Assembly (NCBI GenBank): GCA_000585055.1
Contig: JEMX01000061.1
Location: forward strand, 8,234 to 72,233
Direction of reading: 5' to 3'
From: Candidatus Accumulibacter appositus
GTDB taxonomy: Bacteria; Pseudomonadota; Gammaproteobacteria; Burkholderiales; Rhodocyclaceae
Length of the DNA stretch: 64,000 nt
Shown one piece after another: positions 22,555-31,549 of this stretch (position 1 is its first letter; the number at the start of each line of letters is the position of its first letter). Made by a program: the position numbers and the translations under genes. A model generated the notes under the pieces. The model did no database searches. It was not told the DNA's origin and was given only the letters and a program-made list of their open reading frames with translations.

Positions 22555-24366
22555 ATGAGCAATACCGACAACCCGACTCTGGCCGCGGCGATGATTCTTG
22601 GCGAGGTGGCGTCAACCGGCCTTGCGCGTGGCTCAGCCGTGCTATGTGACTGCGCCAGGCGGTCGACCGCCATTCCACGAAGGGAGGTGAGCGAGGCCGA
22701 AGCGCCTACTGAAATGGAGCGTTTCGATGCCGCCGTCGTTGCCGCCGAAGGCGACTTACTGGCTGTTCAGAATAGAGTCCGCCGCAGCCTCGGAGAGGAC
22801 GAAGCGGAGGTTTTCGAGGTACAAATCCTCCTCATGCGCGATGTGGAACTGCGCGATGCGGTCCGTGCCCTATGCTTCGACAAGCGCATGAATGTCGAGG
22901 CGGCCGTGGACGAAGCGATCAAGCAGCTGAGTGCCCTCTTTGCCAGCCTCGAAGACCCTTACTTCCGTGAGCGAGCAAGCGATCTGCATGACGTCGGCAG
23001 GCGTCTGCTCGACCAGCTGGCCCAGGGTGGAGCGCCGATTTCGCCGGCGCTTCCGGATGGCTGCGTGGTTGTCACCGGCGATTTGCTGGCGTCCGTTGTT
23101 CCTCAGCTGGAAGGCCGAGGCGTGCGGGCATTGATCGTCGAGAGGGGCGGACTGACCACGCACGCCACGATCCTTGCACGCTCCCTGGGCATCCCGATGC
23201 TCGTGCATGTGGCGAACGCCAGCGAACGGATTCGCAGCGGCGACCAAGTGATCGTCGACGCTCTGGCTGGACGGATTTTCGTGAATCCCGAAGCGGCGAT
23301 AGTCGATAAGTACGCACAACTGCAGGTCGACCTGCAGGTCCACAGGAGCGCCTTGAAGGACCTGGTCGAGCTACCGGCGATCACGCTCGACGGCTGCGCA
23401 ATCAAGCTCGCTGCCAATGTCGGGCAGACGGCGGACGCCGTCGCCGCGGCAAGCGTAAAAGCCGAAGGTGTCGGACTGTATCGCACCGAGTTTGTCTTCA
23501 TGGTGCAGAATCGTTTTCCTTCGGAGGACGAGCAGTACAAGTTCTACCGCAGTACGGCGGAGCATCTGCAGCCAGGTGAAACTGTGATCCGCGTTCTCGA
23601 TGTGGGCAGCGACAAGCCGCTCAACTATTTTCCGCTGCCGCCTGAAGGCAATCCGGCGCTCGGTTGTCGGGGCATGCGGCTGCTGTTCGCCAACCCGACG
23701 ATCCTGCATTCGCAGCTGCGGGCCATCCTTCGCCTGAGCGCGTCGCATCCGGTGGCGATTCTTTTGCCGATGATCGATGGGTTGGACGAGCTGCGTGCCG
23801 CCAAGGCCGTCATCGAACAGGCGAAAGGCGATCTCGCAGCAGCGGGCCAGTCATTCAATCCTGGCATTCGCATCGGTGCCATGATCGAGACGCCATCGGC
23901 CGCGATGCTCATCGCGCAGCTTGCCGACGAGGTCGATTTCTTCAGCGTGGGCAGCAACGATCTGGTGCAGTTTCTGCTGGCCGCCGATCGGATAAGTGAG
24001 CAGATGGTGTCCACCTATGATCCGCTGCATCCGGCGGTCATCCAGGTCCTGGCCAGGCTGGTGCGCACCGCCACGAGAAAGGGTAAGCCCATCTCCTTAT
24101 GTGGAGAAATCGCCAGTGACCCCGTCTATACGAAGCTCCTGATCGGCTTGGGATTCCGTAGCCTGAGCGTCAGTCCGGGTCGGCTTCTCGACATCAAACA
24201 CGCGATTCGATCGACGCACCTGTGCGACGCGGAAGATCTGGCCCGCCGGGTTCTGCAATTGAGTTCGACCTCCGACATCCGGGCGCTGGTGCTGGACGAT
24301 TGGCATCGCCGCAGTCCGGTGCCTTCGCCCCCGGTCGAGTCACCGACATCGGCTCGCCATTCTTGA
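22555..24366 (+). CDS. PTS enzyme I-like phosphoenolpyruvate-protein phosphotransferase
   Basis: 603 residues, the length of enzyme I without a GAF head, so closer to PtsI than PtsP. Phosphohistidine motif RGGLTTHATILARSLGIP with His203; the usual Ser before the His is Thr here. PEP-binding barrel: EGVGLYRTEFVFM, RVLDVGSDKPLNYF, NPALGCRGMRLLF, MIETPSAAMLI, SVGSNDLVQFLLAADR and the active-site Cys516 in SLCGEIASD. It therefore looks catalytically competent. No HPr or EII gene is adjacent; the neighbours are heat-shock genes transcribed the other way. Phosphate acceptor unknown. Start ATG is preceded by a weak AGGA. Confidence 0.88.
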   Translation: MSNTDNPTLAAAMILGEVASTGLARGSAVLCDCARRSTAIPRREVSEAEAPTEMERFDAAVVAAEGDLLAVQNRVRRSLGEDEAEVFEVQILLMRDVELRDAVRALCFDKRMNVEAAVDEAIKQLSALFASLEDPYFRERASDLHDVGRRLLDQLAQGGAPISPALPDGCVVVTGDLLASVVPQLEGRGVRALIVERGGLTTHATILARSLGIPMLVHVANASERIRSGDQVIVDALAGRIFVNPEAAIVDKYAQLQVDLQVHRSALKDLVELPAITLDGCAIKLAANVGQTADAVAAASVKAEGVGLYRTEFVFMVQNRFPSEDEQYKFYRSTAEHLQPGETVIRVLDVGSDKPLNYFPLPPEGNPALGCRGMRLLFANPTILHSQLRAILRLSASHPVAILLPMIDGLDELRAAKAVIEQAKGDLAAAGQSFNPGIRIGAMIETPSAAMLIAQLADEVDFFSVGSNDLVQFLLAADRISEQMVSTYDPLHPAVIQVLARLVRTATRKGKPISLCGEIASDPVYTKLLIGLGFRSLSVSPGRLLDIKHAIRSTHLCDAEDLARRVLQLSSTSDIRALVLDDWHRRSPVPSPPVESPTSARHS

Positions 24367-24556
24367 GCACACCTTTGTGCCGGACGAATTCCGCGGCCGT
24401 GGAATTGCCGCTGCGCTGGCCCGCGTTGCTCTCGACGATGCACGCCGGCAGCGTTTAAAGCTTGTCCCCAGCTGTTCGTACCTCGCCGGCTTCATCGAGC
24501 GCCATCGGGAGTATGCGGATCTGGTCGAGTGCCAGAAAGAGGCAAGAGGCCGCTAA
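24350..24556 (+). pseudogene. GNAT acetyltransferase remnant (YjdJ type), C-terminal part
   Basis: In the frame one base on from the end of the preceding gene the sequence reads LAILEHTFVPDEFRGRGIAA, then ALARVALDDARRQRLKLVPS, CSYLAGFIERHREYADLVEC and a TAA. This is the acetyl-CoA-binding half (RGRGIAxAL) and C-terminus of the small YjdJ/GNAT family (HTEVP...GRG...C.....ERHPEYADLV, from memory). The first ~30 residues of the family are missing and upstream codons in this frame lie within the enzyme I-like gene, so it has no start and is a remnant. Confidence 0.65.
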
Positions 24557-24677
24557 ACCGGATTGGGGAGGGCTGACCGGGAGCGCGCCGCCGATGGTCG
24601 ACTACCGCGTCACGCTTTACACAGACAGCCGCGTTGGAATCGGGACTGAAATTCGCAGCAGCTTCGCTACCGTCGAC

Positions 24678-25613
24678 CTACCATGGCTGGCTGCCAAAAG
24701 CTTTTGCAAAATGATCGGCGATGTCCTTGCGCGTCGGGCGATGGTTTTGCCCACCGCGATGAGCGATCTTGATGGCGCCCATGACTGCGGCAAGCTGGCC
24801 CGTTTTCTGCCAGTCCCAGCCAGCGGCAATGCCGTAGAGCAGTCCCGAGCGGTAGGCATCACCGCAGCCGGTGGGGTCGACGACGGTCGAGGCCTGCACA
24901 CAGGGGATTTCGTGGCAGACACCGTTGGCGTAAATCCGCGAGCCTTCGCCACCGCGGGTGACGATCAGCGCGTCGACCTCGTTCGCCAGTTTTTCGATCG
25001 ATCGATTGCTGCGGTCGCAGAGGAGCTTCGCTTCGTAATCGTTGAAACAGGCGTAGGTGGCCAGTTGCATGAAGCTCATCAGCTCGTCACCGGAGAACAT
25101 CGGCAGCCCCTGGCCGGGATCGAAAACAAAGGGGATGCCAGCCGCCGCAAGGTCTTGCGCGTGCTGCAGCATGCCGTCGCGGCCGTCCGGAGCGACGATG
25201 CCAAGCGTCGCGGCAGGGACATCGGCAACATGATTGAGGTGCGAATAGGTCATCGCGCCCGGGTGGAAGGCGGTGATCTGGTTGTCGTCGAGGTCGGTGG
25301 TGATGAATGCCTGGGCGGTGAAGCTGCCGGCAATTCGGCGCACGTGCGCCCTTGACAGGCCAAGATCGTCCAGGCGCAGCAGATAAGAGTCGGCGTCGTC
25401 GCCGACCGTGGCCATGATCAGTGGTTCGCCGTTCAGCAGCTTGAGGTTATAGGCGATGTTGCCGGCGCAGCCGCCGAACTCGCGGCGCATCTCGGGAACC
25501 AGGAAAGCGACGTTCAGGATGTGAATCTGCTCGGGCAGGATGTGATTCTTGAAACGATCATGGAAAACCATGATGTTATCGAAGGCGATGGAGCCGCAAA
25601 TGAGTGTCGACAT
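24678..25613 (-). CDS. PfkB-family carbohydrate/nucleoside kinase
   Basis: 311 residues. Ribokinase-fold sugar or adenosine kinase: N-terminal CGSIAFDNIMVFHDRFKNHI, the GG motif (FGGCAGNIAYNLKLLN), and the C-terminal anion-hole signature DPTGCGDAYRSGLLYG with the catalytic Asp. The pattern resembles the adenosine-kinase-like PfkB proteins found beside accBC-prmA in betaproteobacteria. The usual AF in GDAF is AY here. ATG start; an upstream extension in the same frame overlaps the DUF3426 gene end and is not protein-like. Substrate not determinable from sequence. Confidence 0.85.
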   Translation of the reverse strand: MSTLICGSIAFDNIMVFHDRFKNHILPEQIHILNVAFLVPEMRREFGGCAGNIAYNLKLLNGEPLIMATVGDDADSYLLRLDDLGLSRAHVRRIAGSFTAQAFITTDLDDNQITAFHPGAMTYSHLNHVADVPAATLGIVAPDGRDGMLQHAQDLAAAGIPFVFDPGQGLPMFSGDELMSFMQLATYACFNDYEAKLLCDRSNRSIEKLANEVDALIVTRGGEGSRIYANGVCHEIPCVQASTVVDPTGCGDAYRSGLLYGIAAGWDWQKTGQLAAVMGAIKIAHRGGQNHRPTRKDIADHFAKAFGSQPW

Positions 25614-25680
25614 GGATTTTCCGGGAACTGTACGGGATTGGCAAAGCGGGGCGCCGTGAGGATCGTGAATCAACACATGC

Positions 25681-26880
25681 TTACGGGTAGAAGACGTAAA
25701 GCCGGTAGCCCGCGGCGTTGACCTCACTGGCGTCGAGCCACAGGCGGACTTCGAGGTCGGCGTTGGCGTTGAACGATCCGTCTTCGGCAAGCTGCGCTGG
25801 CGTGAGGTACTCGTCGGCGGTGAACACGCGACGTACTATGGCCTTGTCCGTGGTGTCCGTGAGCGTCAGTTCGATCGCCGGGTAGGCTTGCGCATAGCTG
25901 GCCCGGTTGCGCAGCGTCGCCAGCAGCACCAGCCGCTTGTTGCGTCCCGGTTCGCTCTGCAGATCCGAGGCCTCGATGCTGACCAGATCGACATGCCGCG
26001 GCAGCGGGATGTCGGTGCCCAGAGCTGCGCTCAGCGCGGCCAGCGCCGGCCGAGTGCTGGGGGTGGTAAGGGCGATGACGCCGCGGAAATGGAAGATCGT
26101 CTGGCCGATCAGCGTCAGGGTCAGGAGGACGATGACGATGACGAAGGGCGCGGCCATCGCCTTGCCGGCGACGGGCGGTACGGGCTGGCTTATCGCGGCT
26201 TCCAGCCAGCGATCATGATTAGGTACTTCCTTGTTTTCACGATCTGGAACGCTGTGCTCGGCGCCTCCGATTGGCGCGAGCGCCGCGACGCTTGCCATCG
26301 GGTCGGCGGTGCTCGGTGGCGGATCGGCTGCCGGGCGACCGCTGCGCACGCTCTGCGCAGCGGTGTTGGAAATGACGTGCCGAGGCAAATGGTGGGAGGG
26401 CTCGGCGGTGTAAGGAGTTTCTTCGCTGCGGTCGAGGGCGTGCGCAGCAAAGAAAGGCTCGCTGCGGCCGGGGGGGTCGTGCCTTGTCCACGTCTGTTCG
26501 TCAGCGGCATCCGTGTCGTTTTCCCGCTCGCTCGCGCTCGCGTCCACCTCTTCGCGCAGTAGCACGGCGACGGCAGGCTCTGTCCCCGTTGCTTCCCTGG
26601 AGTCGGACTGGCGCGGCGTCTCGGTCGCGAGCGAGGCCTGGGTTGGCGGCGGGGCGTCCTGGGTTGGCGGCGGGGCGTCCCTCGGGAGCAGCGTTTCTGC
26701 TGCGAGCGCAGCCTCCGGCAGCGGCGCTGCAATGAGCAGCGTTTCAGCGTCGTCGAGCAGGCTGTCCAGAGCGTTGAACACCCGGCGGCATTGCCCGCAG
26801 CGGACTTTTCCGGCGCGCACCTTGAGCTGCTCCGAGGTGACGCGAAAAATCGTCTGGCAGCCTGGGCAGCAGGTCTTCAT
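25681..26880 (-). CDS. Zinc-ribbon membrane protein with DUF3426 domain
   Basis: 399 residues. N-terminal MJ0042-type zinc ribbon (CCPGCQTIFRVTSEQLKVRA, CGQCRRVFNALDSLL), a long disordered acidic and Pro-rich linker (~45-240, with a tandem DAPPPTQ duplication), one membrane helix (PFVIVIVLLTLTLIGQTIFHF) and a periplasmic DUF3426 beta domain (DLVSIEASDLQSEPGRNKRL, NADLEVRLWLDASEVNAAGY). Position right after prmA is conserved in betaproteobacteria. Function unknown; the layout suggests an anchored sensor or scaffold with a cytoplasmic zinc finger. Confidence 0.85.
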   Translation of the reverse strand: MKTCCPGCQTIFRVTSEQLKVRAGKVRCGQCRRVFNALDSLLDDAETLLIAAPLPEAALAAETLLPRDAPPPTQDAPPPTQASLATETPRQSDSREATGTEPAVAVLLREEVDASASERENDTDAADEQTWTRHDPPGRSEPFFAAHALDRSEETPYTAEPSHHLPRHVISNTAAQSVRSGRPAADPPPSTADPMASVAALAPIGGAEHSVPDRENKEVPNHDRWLEAAISQPVPPVAGKAMAAPFVIVIVLLTLTLIGQTIFHFRGVIALTTPSTRPALAALSAALGTDIPLPRHVDLVSIEASDLQSEPGRNKRLVLLATLRNRASYAQAYPAIELTLTDTTDKAIVRRVFTADEYLTPAQLAEDGSFNANADLEVRLWLDASEVNAAGYRLYVFYP

Positions 26881-26883
26881 CGG

Positions 26884-27774
26884 CTAGTCCTTTACGCCGG
26901 CGAGGCAGACCCAGCCATCGCGGCTGTCAGCGACGCGCAGCAGCAGGTAGGGCGCATAGGCGGCGACCAGCTCCTCGGTCTGCTCGGCGAGGATCCCGGA
27001 CAGTGCCAGGCGGCCGCCGCGCCGTACATGCCCGCAGATCGCGGGCGCCAGAACCTTCAGAGGGTTGGCCAGGATGTTGGCGACGACGATGTCGAACTGC
27101 CCCTGTAGTTCCTGTTGCGAGTCCTGGAAGCGCACCGCGACCTTGTTTCGCTCGGCGTTGTTGATCGATGCCAGCACCGCCTGGGGGTCGATGTCCACCC
27201 CGAGCACGTCGCTGGCGCCAAGGCAGGCTGCGGCGATGGCCAGGATGCCGGAACCGCAACCGTAGTCGAGGACCGAGCTGGCCGGCGTCACGCAGCCTTC
27301 GAGCCATTCCAGGCATAGACGCGTGGTGGGGTGCGAACCGGTGCCGAAGGCCATGCCGGGATCGAGCACCAGGACGATCGCTTGCGGATCGGGTGCATCG
27401 TGCCATGAGGGCACGATCCACAAACGCTCCGAGACGCGAATCGGTTCGAACTGCGCCTGGGTGAGCTGGACCCAGTCCTGCTCGGCGACTTCTTCCTGCG
27501 AAAAAGTCGGTGCTTCTTCGAGGCCGGCGCGCTGCGCACAGATGCGGACCAGGCTTTCGCTATCGGCATCCAGCTTGAGCAGGGCGACGACGCGCGAACG
27601 CTCCCAGCCTGGGCGGGTGATCGATCCGGGCTCGCCGAATTGCGGTGTTTCGTCGGCGGTGCCGGCGTCGGCATCCTCGATGCTGGCTGCCAGCGCACCT
27701 TCTTCGAGGAGCGCATCGGCCAGGGCCTCGGCGTGCAGGCAGTCGGTTTGAATACTGAGGGATAGCCAGGCCAT
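26884..27774 (-). CDS. prmA: Ribosomal protein L11 methyltransferase
   Basis: 296-residue SAM-dependent enzyme that trimethylates L11. N-terminal substrate-recognition domain (MAWLSLSIQTDCLHAEALAD), linker with ERLWIVPSWHD, then the methyltransferase domain: LDPGMAFGTGSHPTTRLCLE, motif I SVLDYGCGSGILAIAAACLG, acidic motif II VLGVDIDPQA, and DIVVANILANPLKVLAPAIC. All are classical PrmA signatures. It lies between accC (16 bases upstream) and the DUF3426 gene (3 bases downstream), so is co-transcribed. Confidence 0.96.
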   Translation of the reverse strand: MAWLSLSIQTDCLHAEALADALLEEGALAASIEDADAGTADETPQFGEPGSITRPGWERSRVVALLKLDADSESLVRICAQRAGLEEAPTFSQEEVAEQDWVQLTQAQFEPIRVSERLWIVPSWHDAPDPQAIVLVLDPGMAFGTGSHPTTRLCLEWLEGCVTPASSVLDYGCGSGILAIAAACLGASDVLGVDIDPQAVLASINNAERNKVAVRFQDSQQELQGQFDIVVANILANPLKVLAPAICGHVRRGGRLALSGILAEQTEELVAAYAPYLLLRVADSRDGWVCLAGVKD

Positions 27775-27789
27775 CGATGATCGCGCCGC

Positions 27790-29154
27790 TCAGCCGCCCT
27801 TCTTGAGTTCGTTCCTGGCGGCCAGCCGCTGTTCGAGATAGTGGATGCTGGTGCCGCCTTCCATGAAACGGGCGTCGTGCATCAGTTCCTGATGAAGGGC
27901 GATGTTGGTCTTGATGCCTTCGATGCTCATTTCTGAAAGCGCCGTGCGCATGCGGCGAATCGCCTGGTCGCGAGTGTCTCCGTAGGAAATCACCTTGGCG
28001 ACCATTGAGTCGTAGTGCGAGGGCACCGTGTAGCCTTGATAAATGTGCGAGTCCACGCGGATGCCGGGCCCGCCGGGTGGGTGATAGACGCTGATCTTGC
28101 CGGGTGAAGGAACGAAGGTGAACGGGTCTTCGGCATTGATTCGGCATTCGACGGCGTGACCGTGGAAAGCCAGATCACGCTGTTTGAAGCGCAGGCGCTC
28201 ACCGTCGGCAATACGGATCTGCTCGACAACCAGATCCACACCACTGATCAATTCGGTGACCGGATGCTCGACTTGGATACGAGTGTTCATCTCGATGAAA
28301 TAGAACTCGCCATTCTCGTAGAGGAACTCGAAAGTTCCCGCGCCACGATAGTTGATGCGTCGGCAGGCTTCGGCACAGCGCTCACCAATGCGGGCGATAT
28401 GGCGGGCGGCGATGCCCGGCGCAGGGGCTTCCTCGATGATTTTCTGGTGACGGCGTTGCATCGAGCAGTCACGCTCGCCGAGGAAGACGGCACTACGAAA
28501 ACTGTCGGCAAGCACCTGGATTTCGATGTGGCGCGGGTTCTCCAGGTACTTTTCAAGGTAAACATTCGGATTGCCGAAGAAATTCTGTGCTTCGCTGCGC
28601 GTCATGGTGACTGCGTTGACCAGCGCCGCTTCGGTGTGCACGACGCGCATGCCGCGTCCGCCACCGCCACCGGCTGCCTTGATGATCACCGGGTAGCCGA
28701 CTTCCTTGGCCAGGCGCAGAATCTCTTTGGGATCTTCCGGCAGGCTGCCCAGCGAACCAGGAACACAGGGAACGCCAGCGGCGCGCATGGCTTCCTTGGC
28801 GGAAACCTTGTCGCCCATCAGGCGAATCGTTTCCGGACGCGGGCCGATGAAAACGAAGCCCGAAGACTCCACACGTTCGGCGAAATCCGCGTTCTCCGAG
28901 AGAAAACCGTAGCCCGGATGAATCGCTTCCGAATCAGTGACTTCGGCCGCCGATATGATCGACGGGACGTTGAGGTAGCTGAGCGCCGAAGGGGGCGGGC
29001 CGATGCATACCGATTCATCGGCGAGTCGGACGTACTTGGCGTCGCGATCGGCTTCCGAATGCACCACGACCGTCTTGATACCAAGTTCGCGGCAGGCGCG
29101 CTGGATACGCAGGGCGATTTCGCCGCGGTTGGCGATAAGGACTTTCCCGAACAT
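27790..29154 (-). CDS. accC: Acetyl-CoA carboxylase, biotin carboxylase subunit
   Basis: Carboxylates the biotin on AccB with bicarbonate and ATP, the first step of fatty-acid synthesis. 454 residues. N-terminal [20 protein letters not shown], glycine-rich ATP loop [17 protein letters not shown], then [39 protein letters not shown] with catalytic residues, and the C-terminal [20 protein letters not shown]. All expected residues appear present. Operon with accB, 16 bases upstream. Confidence 0.97.
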   Translation of the reverse strand: MFGKVLIANRGEIALRIQRACRELGIKTVVVHSEADRDAKYVRLADESVCIGPPPSALSYLNVPSIISAAEVTDSEAIHPGYGFLSENADFAERVESSGFVFIGPRPETIRLMGDKVSAKEAMRAAGVPCVPGSLGSLPEDPKEILRLAKEVGYPVIIKAAGGGGGRGMRVVHTEAALVNAVTMTRSEAQNFFGNPNVYLEKYLENPRHIEIQVLADSFRSAVFLGERDCSMQRRHQKIIEEAPAPGIAARHIARIGERCAEACRRINYRGAGTFEFLYENGEFYFIEMNTRIQVEHPVTELISGVDLVVEQIRIADGERLRFKQRDLAFHGHAVECRINAEDPFTFVPSPGKISVYHPPGGPGIRVDSHIYQGYTVPSHYDSMVAKVISYGDTRDQAIRRMRTALSEMSIEGIKTNIALHQELMHDARFMEGGTSIHYLEQRLAARNELKKGG

Positions 29155-29170
29155 GAAGGAAGACCCCCCC

Positions 29171-29626
29171 TTAGCCGATGACGAATAGCGGCTCGCCGTA
29201 TTCTACGGGCTCGCCATTCTCGACCAGAATGGCCATCACCGTACCTGCCCGATCGGTTTCGATTTCGTTGAGCAACTTCATGGCTTCAATGATGCACAGT
29301 GTCTCGCCGGCTTTGACGACGCTGCCCACCTCGACAAAGGCCTCCGCGCCAGGGCTGGCTGAGCGGTAGAAAGTGCCCACCATCGGTGCCTTAACGATAT
29401 CGCCTTCGGGCAGTTGCGGTTGATCGGTCGGGGTGACGGTGACTGTTGCCGGTGCCGCCGCCATCATCTGCGCCGTGGTGGCCATTGGCAACGCGTAGGC
29501 TTGCTGCGCCATGGCGCCGCCGTGTTTCACGATGCGGACTTTTTCCTCGGCATCGTTAATCTCCAGTTCGGTGATGCTCGATTCCTCGACGAGATCAATC
29601 AGTTTTTTTAACTTGCGCAGATCCAT
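29171..29626 (-). CDS. accB: Acetyl-CoA carboxylase biotin carboxyl carrier protein
   Basis: 151 residues. N-terminal helical part ([20 protein letters not shown]), an Ala/Pro/Thr-rich linker and the C-terminal biotinyl domain with [20 protein letters not shown] and the biotinylation motif EAMKLLNEI (Lys117). GGAGAG lies six bases before the ATG. Followed by accC and prmA on the same strand and preceded by aroQ, the standard betaproteobacterial order. Confidence 0.97.
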   Translation of the reverse strand: MDLRKLKKLIDLVEESSITELEINDAEEKVRIVKHGGAMAQQAYALPMATTAQMMAAAPATVTVTPTDQPQLPEGDIVKAPMVGTFYRSASPGAEAFVEVGSVVKAGETLCIIEAMKLLNEIETDRAGTVMAILVENGEPVEYGEPLFVIG

Positions 29627-29701
29627 TAATTCTCTCCGGATGAATATACTTTTTCGCGGCCAAGGGCCGCGGACACCAGACGACGTGTTGCTCGAAGAGG
29701 C

Positions 29702-30193
29702 TCACTCAGCAGAAACCTTGCTCAGCAGGTATTCGAGCGCCAGCAGATAACCCTCGCTGCCAAGGCCGGTGATGACGCCAATCGCCAGATCGGAAAAGTA
29801 CGAGTGGTGGCGGAAAGCTTCGCGCGCGTGCACATTGGAGAGGTGGACTTCGATAAAGGGGATGCCGGTGCCGGCAATCGCGTCGCGAAGGGCGACGCTA
29901 GTGTGGGTGTAGGCCGCTGGATTAATGATCATGTATCTGACGCCTTGCTGACCGGCGGCGTGCACACGCTCGATCAGGGCTCCCTCGTGATTGCTCTGAA
30001 AGGACTCCAGGTTGACCCCTGCGCTCTCGGCGCGCTTGGCCAGGGCCAGATTGATCTCGGCAAGCGTGCTTGAACCATAATGCTTAGGTTCGCGGGTACC
30101 GAGAAGGTTGAGATTCGGCCCGTGCAGGACGAGCAGGCGCGGCGCATCCGACTCCTTGTCGGTCTTGGCTGTAGCCTGCTTTTGTGTCTTCAT
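29702..30193 (-). CDS. aroQ: 3-dehydroquinate dehydratase, type II
   Basis: Third step of the shikimate pathway. 163 residues; core [20 protein letters not shown] with the catalytic Tyr of the flexible loop, [58 protein letters not shown] (His and Arg of the active site), and [18 protein letters not shown]. About 18 charged residues ([18 protein letters not shown]) precede the conserved start; no internal Met offers a shorter version, so the longer product is annotated. Upstream of accB. Confidence 0.96.
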   Translation of the reverse strand: MKTQKQATAKTDKESDAPRLLVLHGPNLNLLGTREPKHYGSSTLAEINLALAKRAESAGVNLESFQSNHEGALIERVHAAGQQGVRYMIINPAAYTHTSVALRDAIAGTGIPFIEVHLSNVHAREAFRHHSYFSDLAIGVITGLGSEGYLLALEYLLSKVSAE

Positions 30194-30241
30194 GCCTGCA
30201 AGTTTGCCGCAAATCGGCGCATTTTGTCCAGCGATACGTCT

Positions 30242-30793
30242 TCAGCCGCCAGTCAACTGGCGCAGGAAATCGTCCAGCTCTTCCGCCGCCAATGGCCCCA
30301 GGCGGAGCAGCCGCCCGGCACCTTCTTGATCGAGCACGACGGTGTAGGGAAGGCTGAGTGTCAAATTACCGAATTGGCCTGCCAGTTCGACGCCCTTGGC
30401 GCCCCCAATCAACAAGGGGTAGCTGACCGGATAGCGCTCCGAGAAGGTTTGCACGCTATCGGCGGAATCGAGCGCGATACCGACAAATTGCACCCCTTTA
30501 GCGGCGTAGGCTTGCTGCAGGCGCGAAAAAGCCGGCATTTCCTCTCGGCAGGGAGGGCACCAGGTGGCCCAGAAATTGACCACCAGGGTCTTGCCGCGCC
30601 ATTGCGAAAGCGCCTGCGGCACGCCGCTTTCGTCGTCAAGCGTGCTGGCAAAAAAGTGCGCTACGACGTCGGCCGGGAGCATGGCAAAAGCCCGCTGGAA
30701 GCTGTCGGAGCGCTGCGCAGCGGTGTAGATGGCAGCCAGTAAAGCGACGAAAGCGGCAAAAAGCCCGAACAGGAATCCTCGGCCCCTGCTCAT
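30242..30793 (-). CDS. TlpA-family membrane-anchored thioredoxin
   Basis: 183 residues. One N-terminal membrane anchor (GFLFGLFAAFVALLAAIYTA), then a TlpA/ResA-type thioredoxin domain in the periplasm: LSQWRGKTLVVNFWATWCPP with the redox pair WCPPC, REEMPAFSRLQQAYAAKGVQ, VGIALDSADSVQTFSERYP, and the cis-Pro segment LSLPYTVVLDQEG. Reductant for cytochrome c maturation or similar thiol tasks by family. Four-base overlap with the gene before it. Confidence 0.9.
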   Translation of the reverse strand: MSRGRGFLFGLFAAFVALLAAIYTAAQRSDSFQRAFAMLPADVVAHFFASTLDDESGVPQALSQWRGKTLVVNFWATWCPPCREEMPAFSRLQQAYAAKGVQFVGIALDSADSVQTFSERYPVSYPLLIGGAKGVELAGQFGNLTLSLPYTVVLDQEGAGRLLRLGPLAAEELDDFLRQLTGG

Positions 30794-31398
30794 GTCGCCG
30801 GCATGCCGTTCCCGGCCAGTAGCTGGCGCACCGCGGCCAGACGCGCGCGCTCGCGAATCCGGCCATCGCGGGTCTTGAAGCTCACCCGCTCGTCAGCACG
30901 TGGATAGACCACCAGGTTGGCGACCACGCCGTCAATGAGCAGCGTCAGCACCGCTTCGGCGCGATCGGTGCGCGGCGCGCTGTGGTGGTAGCTGATGCGC
31001 TCGTTGAGCAGGAAAATCTCGACATCCTTGGCGCTGTCGGTGAAAAGTTGCAGGTCGATTTCGGCAAAGCGCCCGGCGGTGCCGTCGAGCACCGAACCAC
31101 TGAGGTAGGGGTTGAAGCGCTGCACGGTGCTCATCAGCCGCGCCGCGATTCCCAGCAGCTGCAGGCGTCTAGCCGCGTGTTCGTCTTCCTGAAAGAGACG
31201 CTGGTAGGTGCGCAGCTCGGCCTCGACTTCGGCGTCGTCGGGCATCGCCGCGCTGTCCGGCAGGCCGAGGTTGCGCGCAGCCTTGCGTTTGGCCAGTGCC
31301 GCGGAGGCGATGCCATCTTCGGCCATCAGGCGCGCGGCGAGATTGGCAACGCGGCTGCGCTGCTGGAGGGGACGCTGGCGTTCCTGTCGGCTGCTCAT
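30790..31398 (-). CDS. Conserved protein of unknown function beside mpl
   Basis: 202 residues, no signal or membrane segment. N-terminus is basic and helical (SRQERQRPLQQRSRVANLAA, LMAEDGIASAALAKRKAARN). The central part reads STVQRFNPYLSGSVLDGTAG, RFAEIDLQLFTDSAKDVEIF and AEAVLTLLIDGVVANLVVYP; the GS-x-x-x-G...D-x-x-L pattern followed by a second acidic strand (DVEIFLL) resembles a minimal nucleotidyltransferase fold, but this is inference. It overlaps the TlpA gene by four bases and is divergent from mpl. The ATG lies 37 codons into a longer, less protein-like frame. Confidence 0.7.
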   Translation of the reverse strand: MSSRQERQRPLQQRSRVANLAARLMAEDGIASAALAKRKAARNLGLPDSAAMPDDAEVEAELRTYQRLFQEDEHAARRLQLLGIAARLMSTVQRFNPYLSGSVLDGTAGRFAEIDLQLFTDSAKDVEIFLLNERISYHHSAPRTDRAEAVLTLLIDGVVANLVVYPRADERVSFKTRDGRIRERARLAAVRQLLAGNGMPAT

Positions 31399-31549
31399 CA
31401 AAGCGTTCCGGTGGGGCTTGGCGGTTGCGAAGGGCAAGCGGGGTCGTGTTGAAGGTGGTGGCGCAGGCACGGAAAGGCAGCAGAAGGCGGGCCGTCGCCA
31501 GAGGTACAATCGCGCCTTCCTCGGCGCAATTCTAACTTGGATCGGCCAA

